Positions 24,516 through 28,749 of a stretch of DNA of 28,749 bases are shown here, piece by piece. The translations under genes and the position numbers were made by a program. The notes under the pieces are model-generated. The model was not told the DNA's origin. It did no database searches and worked only from the letters and a program-made list of their open reading frames with translations. How positions within the stretch are numbered: position 1 is the first letter of the stretch; the number at the start of each line of letters is the position of its first letter. Where the stretch lies: NCBI GenBank assembly GCA_043779185.1, contig JAYWEQ010000024.1, positions 1 to 28,749 on the forward strand, given 5' to 3'. The stretch is from JAYWDA01 sp043779185 (lineage in GTDB: Bacteria; Bdellovibrionota; Bdellovibrionia; Bdellovibrionales; Bdellovibrionaceae).

Positions 24516-25832
24516 ATGATCATAGAAAACCTTTTCGACAGCCACACTCATTTTTTAGCCACCGGCGAAGTTCTTTCGGGCCTTAATCTGAATTCTCTAA
24601 AATCAACCCAAAACTTATTAAAACTGAATCAAGCTGCGTCCTATTTCAGAGGAGAATGGTTCGTAGGGTTTGGCTGGAATGAAAATTATTTCACGGATCT
24701 AAAGCCAACGCGGCAGATGTTGGATGTAGTTTATCCAAAGACGCCAGTCTTCTTTTCTAGAATCGATGGTCACACTTCGTGGGTCAATACTTGCGCCCTT
24801 CATAAGTTAGGTTATGCCGAAAAGAGGAAAAAAGATTTCTCTCTTGATGAACAAGCCATGTTAGGTTTTGAAGACGATGAAAAACTTTCAGGCTTATTAA
24901 AAGAAAAATTTCATATTCAAGCAATGTTGGCACTTCCAAATTATTCAGGGGCACAGAAGAAAGATTTTCTTCGAACGGCCATCGCAAATTACAACCAGCA
25001 AGGATTCACCCATATTCGCGATATGGGGACAAACCAAGATCAATTTTTAATCGAGCTTGAATTAGAAAAATCGAACGAGCTGACTCTGCATGTCGTTCAC
25101 AATTTTATTTGCGAAGACAAAAACGATTTCGAGCGGGCATTTAATGAAGCACAGGCCTGCCTGAAGTTAGAAAGTTCTTTACTAAAAGTCGCCGGATTAA
25201 AGTTTTTCTACGATGGATCTTTGGGGTCCGAGACCGCCCTTTTATCACTTCCTTACAATGGCCAGCCAGAGGGAAACAAAGGCGTCGTTAATTGGGAGAT
25301 TTCAGATTTAGAAATGCTGATAAAAAAAACTTGGCAATCCGGATTTGAAGTTTCAGTGCATACAATCGGTGATGAAGCGGCCCACCAAATTGTTCAAGCC
25401 GCACGAAGAATCTCTGCTAGCGGTGTCGCAGGCGTTTTAAATCTAGAACACGTTCAAGTTTTAAGGCCTGAAACAATTCAGGCCATGAAAAGTCTGCACG
25501 TCGTCTGTCACATGCAGCCCTGTCACTGGTTGTCTGATAAAATTTGGCTGAAAGAAAAACTAGGTCCGCTTTTTAATTGCGCTTTTTCGTGGGAAAACCT
25601 ACGTGCAGCAAAAGTGCCTGTTTGCTTTGGCAGTGATTCGCCCATTGAGGCCTCAATATTAGAAAATAATTTGCAAGCGCTTCGAGACAGTGAATCGCAA
25701 GGGATTAAAAAATTCAATGCCGATCCCTTGGCGTTTCACGTTTCAACAAAATGGCCCCTGCAAAAAACTTATTGCCAATGGAGTCATGGAAAAGTTGAAG
25801 AAGTTTATTTCCAAGGACAAAAAATTATTTAA
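24516..25832 (+). CDS. YtcJ-like metal-dependent amidohydrolase, short form
   Basis: Predicted metal-dependent hydrolase of the amidohydrolase superfamily, substrate unknown. Signatures: DSHTHF (first metal ligands) at residues 8-13, RIDGHTSWVNTCAL, LKFFYDGSLGSETALLSLPY, VHTIGDEAAHQIV, LNLEHVQVL, CHMQPCHW and FGSDSPIE, all typical of the YtcJ group. At 438 residues it is about 90 shorter than usual YtcJ proteins. It begins almost at the DxHxH motif and so lacks the N-terminal strands of the composite beta-sandwich domain, and the C-terminal part is short too. No signal peptide. The start codon sits right behind a hairpin, so expression by read-through or leaderless initiation should be considered. 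Its 3' end overlaps the convergent gene by eight bases. Confidence 0.85.
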   Translation: MIIENLFDSHTHFLATGEVLSGLNLNSLKSTQNLLKLNQAASYFRGEWFVGFGWNENYFTDLKPTRQMLDVVYPKTPVFFSRIDGHTSWVNTCALHKLGYAEKRKKDFSLDEQAMLGFEDDEKLSGLLKEKFHIQAMLALPNYSGAQKKDFLRTAIANYNQQGFTHIRDMGTNQDQFLIELELEKSNELTLHVVHNFICEDKNDFERAFNEAQACLKLESSLLKVAGLKFFYDGSLGSETALLSLPYNGQPEGNKGVVNWEISDLEMLIKKTWQSGFEVSVHTIGDEAAHQIVQAARRISASGVAGVLNLEHVQVLRPETIQAMKSLHVVCHMQPCHWLSDKIWLKEKLGPLFNCAFSWENLRAAKVPVCFGSDSPIEASILENNLQALRDSESQGIKKFNADPLAFHVSTKWPLQKTYCQWSHGKVEEVYFQGQKII

Positions 25833-26658
25833 AAGCATTACTGAATTCAATTTGTTTATCTCGCATGTAATAGCCTGCTCCCGCCGTGACCACTAGCGCC
25901 GAGAGTAACCAAACTTTATTCCGCTCAATCCAAGTGTCTGGCTTTACAACGATCGGCGCCAAGAGATTTTCTGTCAGTTTGCGCACGCAGGTTCGATCAA
26001 AGCCGACAGATATATTTTCAGCCAGCGACTTTTCCACACCTTGATATGGCGCTGACGCTAGGCAGCCGCCCGTAACATAAGGATTGCTAAGGGAAACTTG
26101 GGATTGAAGCTCTTCCATTGTAGCCCACGCTGATTTAGATTGAAAACGAGAGGACACAATTTTCCATTGATATTTTCGCTGCGGTAATAAAAAAATATCT
26201 TCGCCTGGTTTAAAAGTAAGACCGTCGACAAAAATAATGAAGCTTTGATCGGTTGCCAAACCTAATTTTCCAAGGTCTAATTTTTTATTCCCGCACTTTT
26301 CGTTAGATTGCCAGTAACAGTCAAGGGCCCGGCCTGATTTCACCCAAAGCTCTTGCAGAAGCTGTCGTTCCTTGGGGGTTAAAAGTCCTTCAGCCCGCAG
26401 TTTTTCAAAATTTTTTGAAAAGCTTTGGCAGTTCTTTTTTAGCAAGCACTGATCGGCCAGCTTAAAAATTTCAGGCCGAGCTTCTTGCTGCTGATATTGA
26501 ATTAACGCCGCTTGAGCCGGCGTCATCAGGTCTTTTCGCTCCATTAGAATCTCTTGATAGATCGTTTCAGATAAACCGGGAGCCGCGACCAAAATGGAAG
26601 TTTGTGCAGAGGCTTCAAGAGTCATTAAGAAGACCCATGCTACGTAAATATTTTTCAT
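25825..26658 (-). CDS. Secreted or membrane-anchored cysteine-containing protein of the pilus locus
   Basis: Protein of 277 residues, family not recognised. Signal peptide about 1-18 (AWVFLMTLEASA), then a helical part (LMTPAQAALIQYQQQEARPE). Six cysteines lie in pairs (DQCLLKKNC, LDCYWQSNEKC, GGC and TC), which could form three disulfides. A C-terminal hydrophobic helix (VWLLSALVVTAGAGYYM) is followed by a short basic tail. It is the last gene of the tightly packed flp unit, six bases behind the CpaB-like gene with AGGGA before its ATG. This suggests a periplasmic assembly factor for the Flp pilus, comparable in place to TadD or CpaD though not in sequence. Confidence 0.65.
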   Translation of the reverse strand: MKNIYVAWVFLMTLEASAQTSILVAAPGLSETIYQEILMERKDLMTPAQAALIQYQQQEARPEIFKLADQCLLKKNCQSFSKNFEKLRAEGLLTPKERQLLQELWVKSGRALDCYWQSNEKCGNKKLDLGKLGLATDQSFIIFVDGLTFKPGEDIFLLPQRKYQWKIVSSRFQSKSAWATMEELQSQVSLSNPYVTGGCLASAPYQGVEKSLAENISVGFDRTCVRKLTENLLAPIVVKPDTWIERNKVWLLSALVVTAGAGYYMRDKQIEFSNAFK

Positions 26659-26664
26659 AAATCC

Positions 26665-27129
26665 CTACCTTTGATAAACGATTGAAAAATTATTTTTTAT
26701 TTCACGATGAACCGAGCCACCATTCTGCTTTGGGTTTTGAACAACGGCCCGAAAAGGTCCTAGGTAATTTTGAATCACCGAACCCTCGCTTTCCGGGATT
26801 AAGGCCGCATAAACTTGCGGATTGAACGGCGCTTGAATAACTTTTACTCTTGAGGCGACCAAGCGACGCTGTTTTGTTTCAGCTCCTCCTGTGTACAGAT
26901 CGACCACGCCAGAATTGCCAATCAAGGATCCAATCTGCTCAATATTTTCAAGCTCCAATGGAACTAAGATGTAACCCTTGGGAATCATTGTGTCGACCGA
27001 ATCAACCCGAGAAACTTCTGAAGCTTGTGGGGCGGGGCTACGGCCCGACACCACCATGGCTAAAATTCCAAAGCCGAAAAAGGCGATCAAAAGCCATTTA
27101 TTTTTTTCGATAAAAAGTTTGATGTTCAT
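26665..27129 (-). CDS. CpaB/RcpC-like pilus assembly protein, short form
   Basis: Protein of 154 residues from the ATG at 27129, which follows GAGGG by six bases; an upstream start at 27162 lacks this site. One membrane helix near the N-terminus (WLLIAFFGFGILAMVV). The periplasmic part contains IPKGYILVPLELENIEQIGS, NSGVVDLYTGG and RLVASRVKVIQAP. This pattern recalls the CpaB/RcpC domain (GxxxVxxxV ... pGDxVDVxxT ... xxxxVxVLAV), which helps the secretin in Flp pilus systems. It is much shorter than usual CpaB (about 250-300 residues), and the SAF part is reduced, so homology is likely but not certain. It overlaps the upstream prepilin-like gene by 33 bases. Confidence 0.6.
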   Translation of the reverse strand: MNIKLFIEKNKWLLIAFFGFGILAMVVSGRSPAPQASEVSRVDSVDTMIPKGYILVPLELENIEQIGSLIGNSGVVDLYTGGAETKQRRLVASRVKVIQAPFNPQVYAALIPESEGSVIQNYLGPFRAVVQNPKQNGGSVHREIKNNFSIVYQR

Positions 27130-27277
27130 TTTTTCCCTCTTTGGTAAGATCCATTTTTTCAAACTTATTTTTGGTCATACTTAAATGTGATGCGATTAAA
27201 ATTAAGACCATCGCTAAAACCAAAATTACGATCGCAGCTTCCACGGCAATTTGACCTCGCGGTAAACGATGGGCCAT
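27098..27277 (-). CDS. Very short prepilin-like protein (class III signal)
   Basis: Protein of 59 residues. ATG at 27277 follows AAGGAG by five bases. The N-terminus MAHRLPRGQIAVEAAIVIL carries a prepilin peptidase site (G before Q, Glu at +5) and a hydrophobic helix (AAIVILVLAMVLILIASHL), followed by a polar, basic tail (KFEKMDLTKEGKNEHQ). It resembles the start of TadE/TadF-type minor pilins but with almost no globular domain. It overlaps both neighbours (52 bases with the upstream pseudopilin gene and 33 with the CpaB-like gene), indicating coupled translation. Confidence 0.7.
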   Translation of the reverse strand: MAHRLPRGQIAVEAAIVILVLAMVLILIASHLSMTKNKFEKMDLTKEGKNEHQTFYRKK

Positions 27278-27957
27278 GTAGACTCCTTTGAATTGATGGT
27301 GGTAGAACAACTTTGTGGAAATTGACTGTTAGCAGGTAAAAAGCGAGCCATCGCTTTTTGGCTGATTGTTTTTAAGTTCCAAGTGAATTCAAGGGACTGG
27401 TCTTCTATAAAATTTTGACTCAAGGAATAAGTCGGAGCAAGAGCTGGATCGTTTGCTATGACTGAAAGCTTGGTTGGTTTAAATTTAAGGTCAGACACTT
27501 CATTAATCATAAACGACTTGAAATCACTTTTGCGACGCTGGCTGATTTGGACTAATTTTATCTTTAATAAGTTCTGATCCCAGGCAATTTGTACATCTGC
27601 CATTTTAATCAGCGCTTTCTGCTGAAGATCCAAGATCTGTCGTTGCGCGTAAATCATATCACGGTGGGCTTCTGCCGCAGCCAGCGCAGGAGGAATTGCT
27701 GCGACAGCTAAACAGCGCAGCTGAGCAAGATGATACTGGGTTCTTAAATGTTGCGCCCGCGGATTTAATTTGAGCAAGCTGTGTAAAGACGATTTAATAT
27801 TTTGTTGAATTTTGATTTGATCTCGGAGACAAGTTTGGGTCATTTCAAGATTTGAGTCTGAGAAGCTAAGAAATAAATAAAGGCAAAAGCCGACGGCCAT
27901 CATCAGCGGCAAAAAGCTAATAAAATGAATGGCCACAAAGCCTTTTTGATCGCCCAT
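27226..27957 (-). CDS. TadF/TadG-like pseudopilin with His at +5
   Basis: Protein of 243 residues. The start MGDQKGFVAIHFISFLPLMM looks like a prepilin-type leader (cleavage after Gly). However, the Glu expected at +5 is replaced by His. A hydrophobic helix follows (FLPLMMAVGFCLYLFLSF), then a long helical and mixed soluble part (for example LHSLLKLNPRAQHLRTQYHL) with few cysteines. It is likely a minor pseudopilin of the Flp system. The ATG lies within the upstream stop codon (TGATG). A longer GTG start at 27960 is possible. Confidence 0.65.
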   Translation of the reverse strand: MGDQKGFVAIHFISFLPLMMAVGFCLYLFLSFSDSNLEMTQTCLRDQIKIQQNIKSSLHSLLKLNPRAQHLRTQYHLAQLRCLAVAAIPPALAAAEAHRDMIYAQRQILDLQQKALIKMADVQIAWDQNLLKIKLVQISQRRKSDFKSFMINEVSDLKFKPTKLSVIANDPALAPTYSLSQNFIEDQSLEFTWNLKTISQKAMARFLPANSQFPQSCSTTINSKESTWPIVYREVKLPWKLRS

Positions 27958-28313
27958 CACAGATTTCTTTCAAGAGGTTGAAGAAGAGTTCTTTCAAGGC
28001 GCAGGGCGGGTGTGCCGGCAGCTTGAATGTTAAATGAAACAACGATTTGTCTGGGATTCTTTTCTATTTTTAGCTCAGAAGATTCTTTAAAAATTAAAAA
28101 TGATTTAGTTTTTTTATTAAATTCGGATTCACAAAATGTTTGAGATTTCATTGATGACAAGCAAAACAGCAAGTCATTCACTGAATGTCTGGCCGCAAAA
28201 TAGACCAAGCCCCGGTAGCCCATTAAAAGCATGACCGTGAATGAGATCAGTGTCACTCCCGAGGTAAAGATTGTTTCGATCAAGGCTTGGCCCTTTTGCT
28301 GGCGCAGATTCAT
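27957..28313 (-). CDS. TadE-like minor pilin
   Basis: Protein of 118 residues. The leader MNLRQQKGQALIETIFTSGV has the class III prepilin pattern (cleavage after Gly8, Glu at +5), then a membrane helix (TSGVTLISFTVMLLMGYRGL) and a small soluble part ending LERTLLQPLERNL. Two Cys (LFCLSS and FCESE) could form a disulfide. The GQALIE motif and size match TadE-family pseudopilins. It starts on the stop codon of the Flp pilin gene (TAATG), implying translational coupling. Confidence 0.8.
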   Translation of the reverse strand: MNLRQQKGQALIETIFTSGVTLISFTVMLLMGYRGLVYFAARHSVNDLLFCLSSMKSQTFCESEFNKKTKSFLIFKESSELKIEKNPRQIVVSFNIQAAGTPALRLERTLLQPLERNL

Positions 28314-28603
28314 TAGTTAGAGTCCTGACCGAGGCCAGAGCTTTTTTTGCCTGAAGCCGCGCCTGCATTTTGTAAAAAATCACTAAGATCTTTTTTCTTA
28401 TAGAGTTTTTCGTCAGCCTTTTCGGCTTTGACCTGATAGGATTCACCGCCTAGGGCGCGGGAAATATTGGCATATTGAACAGAAACATTTTGCCCGACGA
28501 CACGAACGATTCCAATCGTGGCAACGGCGACTAAAGCCACGATGATCAAGTATTCGATCAAGCCTTGTCCTTTTGAATTAAGAATTAAAAAGCTAACTTT
28601 CAT
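28313..28603 (-). CDS. flp: Flp/Fap-type major pilin, long form
   Basis: Structural subunit of the Flp pilus. The protein has 96 residues. Leader MKVSFLILNSKG is followed by the processing site and hydrophobic helix QGLIEYLIIVALVAVATIGI with Glu at +5 and the Flp-box Tyr at +6. Most Flp pilins are 50-70 residues; here a charged tail of about 40 residues follows (KADEKLYKKKDLSDFLQNAG, ending SSGLGQDSN), which would add a surface-exposed part. AAGGGGAG lies just before the ATG. It is the first gene of a unit of six tightly spaced genes. Confidence 0.88.
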   Translation of the reverse strand: MKVSFLILNSKGQGLIEYLIIVALVAVATIGIVRVVGQNVSVQYANISRALGGESYQVKAEKADEKLYKKKDLSDFLQNAGAASGKKSSGLGQDSN

Positions 28604-28606
28604 AAA

Positions 28607-28629
28607 CTCCCCTTTTGGTTGTTGGGGAG
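28607..28629 (-). promoter_or_regulatory. Inverted repeat covering the flp ribosome-binding site
   Basis: On the minus strand CTCCCC (28629-28624) and GGGGAG (28612-28607) are separated by 11 bases; the right arm is the Shine-Dalgarno of flp. If transcribed in full it would hide the ribosome site. If transcription begins at the candidate sigma-54 start near 28623, the left arm would be missing from the RNA. Confidence 0.5.
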
Positions 28630-28633
28630 CTAG

Positions 28634-28650
28634 TGCAAGGATAAAACCAG
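28634..28650 (-). promoter_or_regulatory. Candidate sigma-54 promoter of the flp unit
   Basis: On the minus strand CTGGTTTTATCCTTGCA has the invariant GG and GC ten bases apart and a perfect TTGCA -12 box. The -24 box is only partial (CTGG kept, CACG lost). The predicted +1 is an A at about 28623, 20 bases before the flp ATG. Confidence 0.45.
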
Positions 28651-28675
28651 ACTTCGGACAGCTCTAAAAATAACT

Positions 28676-28700
28676 GAGGCCCGGATTGGGTCCGAGCCTC
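28676..28700 (-). terminator. Intrinsic terminator of a gene beyond the right edge
   Basis: GAGGC-C-CGGA, loop TTGGG, TCCG-A-GCCTC; nine base pairs with one mismatch. On the minus strand it is followed by AGTTATTTTTA, a suitable T-rich end. It would end transcription of a minus-strand gene lying to the right and insulate the flp unit. Confidence 0.6.
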
Positions 28701-28734
28701 GATAAAAAAATCTTAATTTTAAGAACTTGGAAAA

Positions 28735-28749
28735 CTATTTTTTGCCTTT
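28735..28749 (-). CDS. Possible C-terminal end of a gene beyond the right edge
   Basis: Read on the minus strand the last 15 bases give Lys-Gly-Lys-Lys followed by TAG. The terminator at 28676-28700 follows, which supports a gene ending here, but four codons allow no identification. Confidence 0.3.
   Translation of the reverse strand, partial: KGKK

Overview
This 28.7 kb window looks like chromosomal DNA from a predatory or predator-related bacterium of the Bdellovibrio lineage (Bdellovibrionota). That placement is an inference. It rests on an uninterrupted fliL-M-N-O-P-Q-R-flhB-flhA-flhF-flhG-fliA flagellar cluster, a neighbouring RpoH-type sigma gene, Flp/Tad pilus genes, a moderate to low GC content, and many secreted proteins without a recognisable family. 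No rRNA, tRNA, CRISPR array, transposase or phage gene is visible.

Left part (1-4221): a UvrD/PcrA helicase gene runs off the left edge on the minus strand. Divergent from it is a two-gene unit encoding a secreted zinc-metallopeptidase-like protein (HEHFH ... NEGLAD) and a small outer-membrane-barrel-like protein, closed by a bidirectional hairpin terminator. A SPOR-domain envelope protein (minus strand) and an inositol monophosphatase (plus strand) follow, divergently arranged.

Flagellar block (4320-15000): a near-perfect sigma-54 (-24/-12) promoter precedes a tightly packed operon. It encodes motor/switch proteins (FliL, FliM, FliN), the whole export gate (FliO, FliP, FliQ, FliR, FlhB, FlhA), the polar-number/placement pair FlhF/FlhG and, after a 69-base gap, the flagellar sigma factor FliA. 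FlhF has non-canonical G3 and G4 motifs, and FlhG lacks the N-terminal helix that normally activates FlhF. fliA meets rpoH head-on, and both genes stop on the same TTAA.

Middle (14997-18805): rpoH lies downstream of a small protein of the polyhydroxyalkanoate-system type, divergent from aspS. Behind aspS is a small protein of unknown family with a convincing sigma-28 (FliA) promoter, so it is probably a late flagellar gene. I propose it as a possible FlgM-like or motility accessory protein. Its 3' end overlaps the convergent cpaF gene by 115 bases.

Right part (18691-28749): a split Flp/Tad pilus locus, all on the minus strand. The distal block has Flp pilin, three prepilin-like minor pilins, a CpaB-like protein and a cysteine-containing secreted protein. 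The proximal block has the CpaC secretin and CpaF ATPase, preceded by a response-regulator/histidine-kinase hybrid. Two plus-strand genes sit between the blocks: a 640-residue secreted glycine-rich protein and a short YtcJ-like amidohydrolase. TadB, TadC, TadZ and a prepilin peptidase are absent here and must be encoded elsewhere if the pilus is functional.
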